A DNA stretch of 39,085 bases from positions 1 through 39,085 of the forward strand of contig JALNVF010000009.1 of the NCBI GenBank assembly GCA_023231445.1, in the 5' to 3' direction. The notes below the pieces were generated by a model, which worked only from the letters and a program-made list of their open reading frames with translations, was not told where the DNA came from and made no database searches. Origin of the DNA: Treponema sp. Its GTDB lineage: Bacteria > Spirochaetota > Spirochaetia > Treponematales > Treponemataceae. This document shows, in pieces, positions 14,600 through 22,574 of the stretch (position 1 is the stretch's first letter; each line of letters opens with the position of its first letter). Both the position numbers and the translations under genes were made by a program.

Positions 14600-15715
14600 A
14601 TGTTACAGTTCGCAGATGAAGCTGTAATCGAGGTCCGGTCCGGTAAAGGCGGAAACGGCTGTATTGCTTTCAGACGCGAGAAATATATTCCCCGCGGTGG
14701 TCCTAACGGCGGCGACGGCGGAAAGGGTGGAGATGTTGTGTTTTGCGTCAAACGGAATATGCGTACTCTTGCCAAACAGCGTAATCAGGTCGTGTTTAAG
14801 GCGCAGAATGGTTCTGACGGATCAGGATGGAATAAATATGGAAAGGACGGTGAAGATGTCGTTATTCCGGTACCTCCGGGAACAACAATTCGTGATGCAG
14901 AAACAGACGAACTAATCCATGATTTTACAAATGAAAGTGAAGATGAACGATTTGTACTGCTTTCCGGAGGAAACGGTGGCTGGGGTAATGTTCATTTTAA
15001 GTCTTCAACGAATCAGGCGCCTCGTTATGCTCATCCTGGAAAACCGGGCGAAGTACGAAAACTTCGACTTGAACTTTCAATTATGGCAGATGCAGGTCTT
15101 GTCGGGTTTCCGAATGCAGGTAAATCATCTCTTTTAAATGCTTTTACAAATGCCCGGCCGAAAATTGCACCATACCCGTTTACGACGAAGATACCAAATC
15201 TCGGCGTTCTTCGCGTAGATGACGACCGGGATATAATAATTGCGGATATCCCGGGAATTATCGAGGGGGCCTCAGACGGCGCTGGCCTTGGTATAAAATT
15301 TCTTAAGCATATTTCCCGTACATCATGTCTTATTTACATGATCGACTGCTCTGACGATAAATATCTTACCGCGTATGATACGCTTAAAAATGAACTTGCT
15401 TCTTATTCAAAGGAGCTTGTTGCAAAACCCCGTATAGTACTTTGTAATAAAATAGATGTTGAAGGGGCAGGGGAACGGGCACAGGAAATAATTGAGGCTG
15501 TCAAAAAGACGGAACCGGAAACCCCTGTACTGTCTGTTTCCGTACTGGCGAATACGAATATGCGTGATGCAAAGCTCCAGATTATCAGGATGGTTGATAA
15601 GCTTGAATATCGTCCTGTTGCACCTGTACAGGGTACAGCTGGAAGCCCTGATTTTCTTACAACCCGTTCTGTCGATGAACAGAATGAAGTCCAATATCCG
15701 GGCAGTGAAGGCTGA
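14600..15715 (+). CDS. obgE: GTPase ObgE/CgtA
   Basis: 371 residues. The Gly-rich Obg fold covers about residues 1-158 (VRSGKGGNGCIAFRREKYI, GGPNGGDGGKGGDV). The G domain follows: G1 GFPNAGKSS at 169-177, switch II DIPG at 216-219, and NKID at 283-286. It lacks the C-terminal OCT domain found in many Firmicutes. Obg proteins bind the 50S subunit and link its assembly to the GTP/ppGpp state. AAGGTGG precedes the ATG. A possible TATAAT lies 15 bases upstream, after the rpmA terminator, so obgE may begin a new transcript with a very short leader. Confidence 0.97.
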   Translation: MLQFADEAVIEVRSGKGGNGCIAFRREKYIPRGGPNGGDGGKGGDVVFCVKRNMRTLAKQRNQVVFKAQNGSDGSGWNKYGKDGEDVVIPVPPGTTIRDAETDELIHDFTNESEDERFVLLSGGNGGWGNVHFKSSTNQAPRYAHPGKPGEVRKLRLELSIMADAGLVGFPNAGKSSLLNAFTNARPKIAPYPFTTKIPNLGVLRVDDDRDIIIADIPGIIEGASDGAGLGIKFLKHISRTSCLIYMIDCSDDKYLTAYDTLKNELASYSKELVAKPRIVLCNKIDVEGAGERAQEIIEAVKKTEPETPVLSVSVLANTNMRDAKLQIIRMVDKLEYRPVAPVQGTAGSPDFLTTRSVDEQNEVQYPGSEG

Positions 15716-15719
15716 TAAA

Positions 15720-16376
15720 TTGAAAATCGCACTGCTCGGGGGTACTTTTAATCCGCTGCATAACGGTCATGCAATGCTTGCAGAGACTGCGGTAAGAGAG
15801 CTGGGGTACGACAAAGTACTTATTGTTCCGACATTTATTCCGCCTCACAAAATACCTTCCGATGCTGTCCGTCCGGAAGACCGGCTGGGAATGGTGCAGG
15901 CGTTTTGTGAAGATTCGGATTATTTTATTGCAGAAGACTGTGAAATCATTCGCAGGGGTGTTTCATATACGTATGATACTCTGCAGTATATTATGCGGAA
16001 GTATAAGAATGTGATTGAGGAAAAGCCTGCTTTTATTGTAGGACAGGAAACTGCAGCAGAATTCGACAAATGGTATCGTGCCGCTGACGTAGCAGATATG
16101 GCGGATATTATTATTGCACGCCGGAGCGACGACAGCAGGGAGATTGATACAGCTGAATTTGGAAATAAACCTTCCGGTACGTATACCGGCGGATTTAATT
16201 CCGGATTTAACGAAGAACTGTTTCAATATCCCCATGTTTTACTCAATAATCCTGCTGTATCTGTTTCCTCAACGGAAATACGGACTCGTATCGCAGAAGG
16301 AAAAAGCTGGCGTTACCTTGTACCGGAACCTGTTTTTCAGTATATTATAGAAAGAAAACTCTATGGATATAAATAA
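15720..16376 (+). CDS. nadD: Nicotinate-nucleotide adenylyltransferase
   Basis: 218 residues from TTG 15720, with GAAGG about eight bases upstream. The protein begins MKIALLGGTFNPLHNGH, the family's nucleotide-binding HxGH motif (residues 7-17), and ends with VSSTEIRTRI, the second signature. It makes nicotinate adenine dinucleotide from NaMN and ATP in NAD synthesis. The frame is open back to 15492 inside obgE, but that extension is not coding: it starts far upstream and the family begins at the GGTFNP strand. The gene is five bases after obgE and overlaps yqeK by 14. Confidence 0.95.
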   Translation: MKIALLGGTFNPLHNGHAMLAETAVRELGYDKVLIVPTFIPPHKIPSDAVRPEDRLGMVQAFCEDSDYFIAEDCEIIRRGVSYTYDTLQYIMRKYKNVIEEKPAFIVGQETAAEFDKWYRAADVADMADIIIARRSDDSREIDTAEFGNKPSGTYTGGFNSGFNEELFQYPHVLLNNPAVSVSSTEIRTRIAEGKSWRYLVPEPVFQYIIERKLYGYK

Positions 16377-16968
16377 CTCTCCTGATTATGTTGCAGTAAC
16401 AGAAAAAATCCGTCAGTACACGCTGGCGGCCGTAAAAAGAAGCAGGTATGAACATTCAATGCGCGTCGCAGAAACTGCGCAGATATTATGCCGTAAATAC
16501 GGTATTGATGAAAAGCGTGGTTATCTGGCAGGTGTTGGTCATGATATGTGCAAAGATATGAGTGATATTCTGCTTGTTTCGATAGCACTGCGTGACGGAC
16601 ACAGCATTACACCACTGGAGCGAAAAAAGCCCGCTCTCCTTCATGGACGTGCAGCTGCCGTGAAGATGACAGAAGATTTTGGAATTAAGGACCCGGAAAT
16701 ACTCCAGGCAGTAGCTGATCATACATTTGGAGCGCCCGATATGTGTGATCTTGCAAAAATTATCTATGTTGCGGATAAAATTGAACCCGGTCGTGAGTAT
16801 GTAACAAAAGCTTATATGGAAAAACTTGCCGGACTGCAGCTGGACGGACTTGTCGCGGCTGTTTTACGGGATGGTATATCATATCTTGAAAAAAAAGGAT
16901 GCATGGTAGCACCGGAGTCAGAACTGTTTCTTGAATCGCTGGAGAAAAACAATGCATATGCGCGATGA
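16363..16968 (+). CDS. yqeK: HD-domain YqeK-family hydrolase (diadenosine tetraphosphatase)
   Basis: 201 residues of the YqeK family, characterised elsewhere as symmetrical Ap4A hydrolases. The HD-type metal ligands are in RYEHSMRV, GVGHDMCKD (His-Asp pair near residue 60), LLHGRAAA and VADHTFG, followed by IIYVADKIEPGR, a YqeK signature. The position next to nadD is very common for this gene. Its start overlaps nadD by 14 bases, so translation is likely coupled. The C-terminal tail is Glu-rich and overlaps the start of the lytR-like gene. Confidence 0.93.
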   Translation: MDINNSPDYVAVTEKIRQYTLAAVKRSRYEHSMRVAETAQILCRKYGIDEKRGYLAGVGHDMCKDMSDILLVSIALRDGHSITPLERKKPALLHGRAAAVKMTEDFGIKDPEILQAVADHTFGAPDMCDLAKIIYVADKIEPGREYVTKAYMEKLAGLQLDGLVAAVLRDGISYLEKKGCMVAPESELFLESLEKNNAYAR

Positions 16969-18172
16969 GCAGAAAGGTCTGCTTTTTCTGATTGTAATAA
17001 TTCTCATCATAGTTGTGTCGTGTATAATCGTGGGGCTTTCGCTGCGCACCGATACAGTCGGTGAAAGCCTTGAAAACGATCAGGTTATTCGTGTTTTGTA
17101 TGTTATGGAAGACGCCCCCGGCAATGCACTTATGACAGAAATGGTTGTCTATTATCCAGTGTCGAGAAAAGCCGCAATTGTGAACATTCCGGCAAATATC
17201 GGAGCCATTTACAGTAGTCTGGGCAGAGTTGACGGCATTTCCGCTATTTATAAGGAAAAGGGGATTGATGTCTACAAAAGCGAGATAGAAAATTTACTTG
17301 GAACAACGATACCGTTTTATACAGTTGTCACTCTTAGGGATTTTGTTAAACTTTCAGACATGATGGGGGGAATGCGCGTTTTTATTCCGGAGCCGGTCGA
17401 TGCTGTTTCAGACGACGGTGAACGCTGGCTTCTTCCTTCAGGTGCAGTAACACTTGACGGCGACAAAGTGTCTGTGTATCTGCGCTATCACCTTGCCGAT
17501 GAAAATAATAGTGATGTATATGAACGTTACCAGAATGTTATGATAGCCTTTTTTACGCAGCTCAGTGACTATAAGTCGGTCATTCTGGGAAAGAAGAATT
17601 TTAAATCATATTCATCTCTTCTATCGACAAATCTTAACAAAAAAGATTTTTACCGGCTTATGACACTCCTTTCAGGAATGGATACCGAATATATTATAAA
17701 ACAAACAGTTACAGGGTCTGCACGTAACGTCGACGGTAAAATTTTTGTTTTTCCGCTCAATGGTGGTGAATTTATCAAACAGGCCGTTGCTCAGTCTACG
17801 AACATGCTTATTTCGACGGGTAGTACAATGACCAGCCGGATTTATGTACTTGATATACAGAACGGTACAAACATACAGGGACTTGCACATAATACGGCAG
17901 TTTTGTTCCAGAATGCAAGTTATGATATTCTTAGTTCGTCTAATGCAGACCGCAACGATTATGAAAAAACGGTAATTATCGATCATATCGGAAATAAAGA
18001 AATTGCCAAAATGGTTGGTGATTTTATACATTGCACGAATATTCAGGAGGAAGAAGTAAAACCGGACGAAGCAGGTACCGATACTGATGCTGCCGCTGCT
18101 GCAAATGTTGATTTTACTGTCATTCTCGGTAAAGATTTTGACGGACGTTATGTTCGTCCGACAACCAAATAA
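16952..18172 (+). CDS. LytR-CpsA-Psr (LCP) family membrane protein
   Basis: 406 residues from ATG 16952 (GGAG seven bases upstream). A single membrane helix (LLFLIVIILIIVVSCIIVG, about residues 9-28) is followed by an extracytoplasmic LCP domain (RVLYVMEDAP, AAIVNIPANIGAIYS, YTVVTLRDFVKLSDMMGG, VSVYLRYHLADE and ERYQNVM). The C-terminal third resembles the LytR_C domain (NGTNIQGLAHNTAVLFQNASYDI). LCP enzymes transfer glycopolymers to the cell wall in Gram-positives; the acceptor in a spirochaete is unclear. It sits between yqeK and rsfS, a frequent arrangement. The LCP domain is divergent, so the enzyme activity is less sure than the family. Confidence 0.85.
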   Translation: MHMRDEQKGLLFLIVIILIIVVSCIIVGLSLRTDTVGESLENDQVIRVLYVMEDAPGNALMTEMVVYYPVSRKAAIVNIPANIGAIYSSLGRVDGISAIYKEKGIDVYKSEIENLLGTTIPFYTVVTLRDFVKLSDMMGGMRVFIPEPVDAVSDDGERWLLPSGAVTLDGDKVSVYLRYHLADENNSDVYERYQNVMIAFFTQLSDYKSVILGKKNFKSYSSLLSTNLNKKDFYRLMTLLSGMDTEYIIKQTVTGSARNVDGKIFVFPLNGGEFIKQAVAQSTNMLISTGSTMTSRIYVLDIQNGTNIQGLAHNTAVLFQNASYDILSSSNADRNDYEKTVIIDHIGNKEIAKMVGDFIHCTNIQEEEVKPDEAGTDTDAAAAANVDFTVILGKDFDGRYVRPTTK

Positions 18173-18184
18173 AAAGGATTTTAT

Positions 18185-18541
18185 ATGAAAGATGTAGAAC
18201 AAAAAGCGAAAGAGATTGCTTTGCTTATGGAAGATGGAAAAGGGAAGGATGTTGTACTTCTTGATATTTCAAAACTGAACAGCTGGACTGACTATTTTGT
18301 TATTGCGACGGTTACCAGTTCAGCCCACTGGCAGGGATTGTATAAACAGGCAAAAGATTATGCAAAAAATAATGATCTGGAGATACATCTTACGAATAAA
18401 AAAATGTCTGATGGAAACGATTGGAATCTTATCGACTTCGGCAGTATTGTCATCCATCTTATGTCAGAAAACGCACGGAATTTCTATGATCTTGAAAAAT
18501 TGTGGCACACGGGTAATTTGATAGATTTTCACACTGTCTGA
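18185..18541 (+). CDS. rsfS: Ribosomal silencing factor RsfS
   Basis: 118 residues of the RsfS/Iojap family, which binds L14 and stops subunit joining when nutrients run low. The family core is clear: DVVLLDISKLNSWTDYFVIATV, then SSAHWQGLYKQAKDYA, and DWNLIDFGSIVIHLMSENARNFYDLEKLW near the end. An AAGG ribosome site precedes the ATG. It ends the obgE-nadD-yqeK-lytR-rsfS run. Its stop codon directly abuts the stop codon of the convergent acidic-protein gene, with no bases between, and no terminator is visible between them. Confidence 0.96.
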   Translation: MKDVEQKAKEIALLMEDGKGKDVVLLDISKLNSWTDYFVIATVTSSAHWQGLYKQAKDYAKNNDLEIHLTNKKMSDGNDWNLIDFGSIVIHLMSENARNFYDLEKLWHTGNLIDFHTV

Positions 18542-18856
18542 TTATTTATCGTCGTCATCGATGTCGTCGAAGTCTTCATCATCAGAAAGTTCTTCTTCGT
18601 CATCGGATATACCGTTGTACCCATCTTCTTCTTCATAGTCATCAAACGGTTCGTCAGGAACTTCTTCTTCTTGCTCGAAGGCATCTTCAAAAAGTTCAGC
18701 GTCATCATCGAATTTGTCAAGGGTTTCATCGCTGGTATCATCATTAAAATCATCTTCAGCATCAGATTCGTCCAATGCATCTTCATCATATTCGTCATCA
18801 TACGAAAATGATTCACTGATCATTGATAAAAGAAGGAAATCGTCTGCGACGGACAT
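18542..18856 (-). CDS. Hyper-acidic small protein of unknown function
   Basis: 104 residues, of which I count 33 Asp and 20 Glu against two Lys and no Arg, so about half the residues are acidic. A short less-charged start (MSVADDFLLLSMISESFSYDDE) precedes the acidic body. It has a strong AAGGAG six bases before the ATG and a promoter upstream, so I take it as real even though low-complexity frames can be spurious. Part of the pattern is a run of alternating Asp/Glu with Phe or Tyr every 10-12 residues. Acidic tails of this type occur in RNA polymerase delta and in DNA mimics, but no domain is recognisable and no function is claimed. Confidence 0.75.
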   Translation of the reverse strand: MSVADDFLLLSMISESFSYDDEYDEDALDESDAEDDFNDDTSDETLDKFDDDAELFEDAFEQEEEVPDEPFDDYEEEDGYNGISDDEEELSDDEDFDDIDDDDK

Positions 18857-18906
18857 AACAACTCCTTTGTTGTAGAAGAAAAGAACTTTTCTCTCACCTG
18901 CATATG

Positions 18907-18935
18907 AATGTAATTTACACTTGTGTTTCTGTCAA
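18907..18935 (-). promoter_or_regulatory. Promoter of the acidic-protein gene
   Basis: On the minus strand TTGACA (18935-18930), a perfect -35, is followed 17 bases later by TACATT (18912-18907), four of six matches. The start would be near 18900, giving a leader of about 45 bases. Confidence 0.5.
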
Positions 18936-19053
18936 CTGGTTTTAGCATAAAATGCAGCTTTTTTCAGTTGTTTTCAGGGATATGTATCTGTCTGACAGGT
19001 ATTTGGGTTATTTGCAAAGCTTGTACAGCTGTTGCATACATCCTGCTGATGAT

Positions 19054-19082
19054 TTGACAGATGAATAATAAATTGATATACT
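19054..19082 (+). promoter_or_regulatory. Near-consensus promoter of ispE
   Basis: TTGACA (19054-19059), a 17-base spacer and TATACT (19077-19082). The transcript should start around 19088-19090, only about four to six bases before the ispE ATG at 19094. The interval 18936-19053 shows nothing else that I recognise. Confidence 0.75.
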
Positions 19083-19093
19083 ATATATTACCT

Positions 19094-19972
19094 ATGGTGA
19101 CAGAAGTCTGTGAATTTGCGCCGGCAAAGATAAACTTTAATTTGTGTGTTTTGCCGGAAGTAAAAAACGGATTTCACAATATTGAAAGCATATTCCAGAC
19201 TGTTACACTTACCGATCAGCTGAACGTAAGTTTAACAGAGCAATACGGATCATGCAGAGTTTTCTGTGAAGATACGTTACTTCCTGAAAATAACACAATT
19301 ACGTCATCATATGCAGCGTTTTGTTCTGTTGTCGGAAAAGATATACCCGGAGTAAACGTGAAGCTTATAAAAGGGATCCCTTCCGGAGGCGGGTTAGGCG
19401 GCGGTTCTTCAGATGCCGCAGCTTTTATCAGAGCGCTTGAAAAAGTAAGCGGAATAGAACTTTCCGTGTCTCAAAAGAAAGAGATTGCTTCACGTGTCGG
19501 AAGTGATGTTTTTTTCTTTTTATTTTGCGGCAGAGAAGGTTGTGCAGTTGTTACGGGTCGTGGTGAAATCGTAAAACCGATTCATGCACGTAACGACTTG
19601 TATATACTACTTGTGTTTCCCGGTGTTCAGAGTCCGACCAAAAGTGCTTATGCACTTGTTGACCGCTACTTTGCTTCGGGAAAGACGGTTGTTTGTCCGG
19701 CTTATGCGGATCTGGAAACTATATACAATAGTCCGGTTTCATCCTGGAATTTTGCAAATAGTTTTACTCCGTCTTTAGTGAACTGTATTCCGGAAGTCGG
19801 CCGGGCACTGGATTCCATCCGTGCTGCGGGCGCATTATATGGAGAGATGTCCGGATCCGGTTCTACAGTCTACGGCGTTTTCCCTTCTGCAGAAGAAGCT
19901 GAAAATGCCGGATGTGTGCTTGCTGAACGCTGGAAGAGTTGTGTTGTAGTACGCCCTTCCCGTGACAGATAG
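19094..19972 (+). CDS. ispE: 4-diphosphocytidyl-2-C-methyl-D-erythritol kinase
   Basis: 292 residues. A GHMP kinase of the MEP isoprenoid pathway. Lys12 in FAPAKINFNL is the catalytic-site lysine and IPSGGGLGGGSSDAAAF is the ATP-binding GHMP loop including the catalytic Asp; the C-terminal GEMSGSGSTVYGVF is the other family motif. I chose ATG 19094 because family members begin a few residues before the APAK motif and because the earlier ATG at 19061 lies inside the promoter. No Shine-Dalgarno is possible with so short a leader, so the message would be nearly leaderless. spoVG follows after 28 bases with its own ribosome site. Confidence 0.95.
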   Translation: MVTEVCEFAPAKINFNLCVLPEVKNGFHNIESIFQTVTLTDQLNVSLTEQYGSCRVFCEDTLLPENNTITSSYAAFCSVVGKDIPGVNVKLIKGIPSGGGLGGGSSDAAAFIRALEKVSGIELSVSQKKEIASRVGSDVFFFLFCGREGCAVVTGRGEIVKPIHARNDLYILLVFPGVQSPTKSAYALVDRYFASGKTVVCPAYADLETIYNSPVSSWNFANSFTPSLVNCIPEVGRALDSIRAAGALYGEMSGSGSTVYGVFPSAEEAENAGCVLAERWKSCVVVRPSRDR

Positions 19973-20000
19973 ACTTGTTCTAGAGAACGGAGGATAGCTT

Positions 20001-20312
20001 ATGCAGATTACGGAATTACGAATCCGGAAGGTTGAAGGCGAGGGCAAATTACGTGCCTATGTCACGGTTACATTTGACAACTGTTTTGTTGTTCATAATG
20101 TGAAGATTATTGAAGGAAAGAACGGTTTGTTTATCGCAATGCCGAGCCGGAAAACCGCAAGCGGCGAATATAAAGATGTAGCGCATCCGATCAGTCCTGA
20201 TTTCAGAGCTGAGCTGCAGAACAAGATTCTGGATGATTATAATGCCGGACATGTTGAACCGGCAGATGCAAAAGATGATGCATCTGTTTCTTCTTCAGAT
20301 GGCAGTATATAA
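20001..20312 (+). CDS. spoVG: SpoVG-family nucleic-acid-binding regulator
   Basis: 103 residues. The SpoVG core is nearly perfect: ITELRIRKVEGEGKLRAYVTVTFD, FVVHNVKIIEGKNGLFIAMPSRK and GEYKDVAHPISPDFRAELQNKILDDY. The family binds DNA and RNA and regulates diverse genes, including in Borrelia. The last 20 residues are acidic and Ser-rich and variable. CGGAGGA lies before the ATG. It is downstream of ispE, probably on the same transcript, and a tRNA gene follows ten bases later. In Bacillus spoVG is also near ispE (purR-yabJ-spoVG), a known synteny. Confidence 0.96.
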   Translation: MQITELRIRKVEGEGKLRAYVTVTFDNCFVVHNVKIIEGKNGLFIAMPSRKTASGEYKDVAHPISPDFRAELQNKILDDYNAGHVEPADAKDDASVSSSDGSI

Positions 20313-20322
20313 CAGCATATAA

Positions 20323-20395
20323 TGGGACGTCGGCAAGCGGTAAGCCCCCGGCTTTTGGTGCCGGTATTCCACAGGTTCGAATCCTGTCGTCCCAG
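20323..20395 (+). tRNA. tRNA-Gln (anticodon TTG)
   Basis: A complete cloverleaf: acceptor TGGGACG (20323-20329) with CGTCCCA (20388-20394); D arm GGC...GCC; anticodon stem CCGGC/GCCGG with loop TTTTGGT giving anticodon TTG; T arm ACAGG TTCGAAT CCTGT. The discriminator base is G, as in glutamine tRNAs. The CCA end is not encoded, so it must be added by an enzyme. Confidence 0.95.
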
Positions 20396-20401
20396 TAACA
20401 G

Positions 20402-20433
20402 CACTAACGAAGTCCTGAAAAACTTCGTTAGTG
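20402..20433 (+). other. Perfect 12-bp hairpin after tRNA-Gln
   Basis: CACTAACGAAGT (20402-20413) pairs perfectly with ACTTCGTTAGTG (20422-20433) around an eight-base loop. No T run follows; instead TATAAT occurs at 20438-20443. It may end the tRNA transcript or mark its 3' processing; a factor-dependent terminator is possible. Confidence 0.7.
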
Positions 20434-20473
20434 TATCTATAATAAAAAAGAAGAACATGCAGTTTTTCTTTTG

Positions 20474-20517
20474 CTCCCGGAGCGGATGAAGTCCGCCAGA
20501 GTGTTTTTTTATTTTTG
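20474..20517 (+). promoter_or_regulatory. Possible attenuator in the rplY leader
   Basis: GCGGA (20482-20486) and TCCGC (20492-20496) form a short stem, possibly extended by CTC and GAG, followed five or more bases later by a T-rich tract (TTTTTTTATTTTTG). It lies just before the rplY ribosome site (AAGGAG), so it could attenuate the gene. The stem is short and the T tract offset, so this is weak. Confidence 0.3.
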
Positions 20518-20537
20518 TTTGTTTAAGGAGTCCTAAA

Positions 20538-21092
20538 ATGGATCAGTTAATCATCAATGCGAAGACCCGTACAACGACGGGTAAAACCGCTGCGAAGAAG
20601 TTACGTGCAACAGGCCGCCTCCCTGCTGTCATGTATGATGCAAAAGGCAAATCGACAATGATCGATATTGACGAGATTGAATTTAATAAAATCTGGAGAA
20701 CAATTACTCCGACAACTCTCGTTACTCTCAAAATTGACGGTAAAGACGCTCACGATGCTTTTATAAAGGATACAGAATATAATCTGCTTCATGATAAAGT
20801 TCTTCATACGGATTTCTTTGAACCTGATGCGAAAGAGAAGATTATTGCAACATTCAAAGTTGCTTATACAGGAACGCCTGCCGGTGTTCTTAAAGGCGGT
20901 TTTATGCTTAAGCATCTTCCGGAAATAAAGGTTCAGGCAGTTCCCTCAAAAATACCGCAGGCTGTTGTTGCTGATGTTTCGGCTCTCAACATTGGTGATA
21001 CTTTCCATGTAAGCGATTTAAAACTCGGCAATGGTGTTACAATTCTTACAGACGGCAATGCTGCTCTTGTGACAATTACACCTGCCCGTTAA
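20538..21092 (+). CDS. rplY: 50S ribosomal protein L25, CTC form
   Basis: 184 residues, so the long CTC form with both domains, not the short E. coli form. It binds 5S rRNA with the N-terminal barrel (NAKTRTTTGKTAAKKLRATGRLPAVMYD) and carries the C-terminal TL5-type domain (FKVAYTGTPAGVLKGGFM, IPQAVVADVSALNIGDTFHVSDL, TILTDGNAALVTI). AAGGAG precedes the ATG. It has its own terminator. In Bacillus and Treponema relatives the protein is a general stress protein that can replace or sit at the L25 site. The gene stands alone between the tRNA-Gln hairpin and tilS. Confidence 0.96.
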   Translation: MDQLIINAKTRTTTGKTAAKKLRATGRLPAVMYDAKGKSTMIDIDEIEFNKIWRTITPTTLVTLKIDGKDAHDAFIKDTEYNLLHDKVLHTDFFEPDAKEKIIATFKVAYTGTPAGVLKGGFMLKHLPEIKVQAVPSKIPQAVVADVSALNIGDTFHVSDLKLGNGVTILTDGNAALVTITPAR

Positions 21093-21111
21093 TCAGCAGG
21101 AAAAAATAAGG

Positions 21112-21148
21112 AAAGGGCTGTCTTTCAGGGGCAGCCCTTTTGTGTTTT
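21112..21148 (+). terminator. Intrinsic terminator after rplY
   Basis: AAAGGGCTG (21112-21120) pairs perfectly with CAGCCCTTT (21132-21140), followed by TGTGTTTT. It is 16 bases before the tilS start codon, so tilS needs a promoter of its own or read-through. Confidence 0.85.
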
Positions 21149-21163
21149 AAAAGGGATGTGCGG

Positions 21164-22573
21164 ATGAAAAACAGTGCAGGTCTTTTTATAACGCAATTCG
21201 TCGCAGATGTACGGACTGCGTTGTGTATATGTGATTTTAATCCCGAAAAAATTCATGAGGCAGGTAAATCTCTGGGAGCTGCTGTTTCCGGTGGTGCCGA
21301 TTCCGTAGCGCTTCTTGTATCTCTTGCATATATTGCTAAAGAAACTGGTATTCAGCTTCATGTTATTACGGTAAATCACAATATTCGCCCGGCGGAAGAA
21401 ACCGGTGGAGATGCTGCATATGTACAGCATCTGTGTACCTGTTTTGCAGCAAAGGGCTTCCCCGTCGACTGTACTTTGAAGGAACTTACGCCGGGAGCAG
21501 TCGATTCTACCGCACAAAAGCGCGGAAACGGTATTGAAGAAGCTGCCCGTTATCTGCGGTATAAGGCATTCAACGAATTTGCCGGTGAAAAAAACGTTAT
21601 GTGTATCTGTCTTGCGCATAATAGAAATGATCAGCTTGAAACACTTCTTATGCGTTTTTTTCAGGGTAGTGGCGGATCGTCAAGCGGCGGTATCCAGCAG
21701 GTAAGAGGCATATTTGTGCGTCCTTTACTTTCTACCCCAAGAAGCAGTATAGAACGTTTTCTTACTGAACAGCATATTTTGTGGCGTACCGACAGTACAA
21801 ACAGCGATACCCACTATCTGCGGAACCGGATCCGGCATATTATAATGCCGGAACTTGACTCCACTGTTCCCGGATGGCAGAAGGCAGTACTTGCCGGCGG
21901 AAAAAAAGCTGCTGATGCGGATGAAGTTGTTGCCGCAGAAGCAGAGCGTGTAAAATGGCAGGGCTCCGGTAAAAGTGTATACATGCCGCTTTCTTTGTTT
22001 ATTTCCCAAAAGAAGGCTGTACAGGTCCGGCTTTTTTATGCAGCACTGGAACTAACCGGTTGTGAACAGCGCATTCCTTATAGTTTTATCGAAAGAGTAT
22101 GTATTGCTGCATCCGGAGGCGGAGAATTCAGAGACAATGCTGCGGGTATTACGGCGGAGATAGAAAACGGTAGTATTTTTATAAAAAAGAATAAAAAAAC
22201 GGCGACTGACTTTGGTTTTTCTGTTATAATAGAAAAAAGTGGTACGTATGAAACTGCATGTGGAACTGTTTGTGTTGTACGTACCGGTGCAGACAACTTT
22301 TCTGTTTTTTCAGATAATCCTGATGCTGCTGCCCTTGAAAAAATACAGCTTCCCTTCTGCATACGAAGCAGACAACCCGGCGACGAAGTAAGGACTGCTT
22401 CAGGTGGTATCAGATCTGTTTCTGATATTCTTTCCGACTGGAAGGTGTGTGCTGAAAACAAAGACCAGATACCTGTTATTCAGGCACTTGCCGGTTCCGT
22501 ACAGCCTGTTGTCTGCATCTGGGGGAGTGTATACGGTTATGATGACTGGATTGTCATGCCAGAGGAGAAATGA
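21164..22573 (+). CDS. tilS: tRNA(Ile)-lysidine synthase
   Basis: 469 residues from ATG 21164 with AGGGA eight bases upstream; the TTG at 21140 falls inside the rplY terminator. The PP-loop SGGADSVAL (residues 42-50) opens an N-type ATP-pyrophosphatase domain; VNHNIRPAEETGGDAAYV, LAHNRNDQLETLLMRFFQG and RPLLSTPRSSIERFL are the lysidine-synthase motifs. It changes the wobble C of the isoleucine CAU anticodon to lysidine. A C-terminal TilS domain (LPFCIRSRQPGDEVRTASG, then DWKVC) is present. It is the first of a tight run, stopping one base before the next ATG. Confidence 0.95.
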   Translation: MKNSAGLFITQFVADVRTALCICDFNPEKIHEAGKSLGAAVSGGADSVALLVSLAYIAKETGIQLHVITVNHNIRPAEETGGDAAYVQHLCTCFAAKGFPVDCTLKELTPGAVDSTAQKRGNGIEEAARYLRYKAFNEFAGEKNVMCICLAHNRNDQLETLLMRFFQGSGGSSSGGIQQVRGIFVRPLLSTPRSSIERFLTEQHILWRTDSTNSDTHYLRNRIRHIIMPELDSTVPGWQKAVLAGGKKAADADEVVAAEAERVKWQGSGKSVYMPLSLFISQKKAVQVRLFYAALELTGCEQRIPYSFIERVCIAASGGGEFRDNAAGITAEIENGSIFIKKNKKTATDFGFSVIIEKSGTYETACGTVCVVRTGADNFSVFSDNPDAAALEKIQLPFCIRSRQPGDEVRTASGGIRSVSDILSDWKVCAENKDQIPVIQALAGSVQPVVCIWGSVYGYDDWIVMPEEK

Positions 22574-22574
22574 T

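Noticed and set aside
15492..15719. An N-terminal extension of nadD inside obgE
   Set aside because: NadD proteins begin at the GGTFNP strand; TTG 15720 has a ribosome site, and the extension would lie fully within obgE.
18529..18816. A Met-rich minus-strand frame overlapping the acidic gene
   Set aside because: It is a shadow of the GAT/GAA-rich acidic coding sequence in another frame, starts without a ribosome site and has extreme Met content.
19061..19093. Earlier ATG for ispE
   Set aside because: It lies between the -35 and -10 of the near-consensus promoter, and the family starts close to the APAK motif.
22404..22574. An N-terminal extension of the TPR protein inside tilS
   Set aside because: ATG 22575 has AGGAG and gives a clean signal peptide; the extension overlaps tilS coding sequence.
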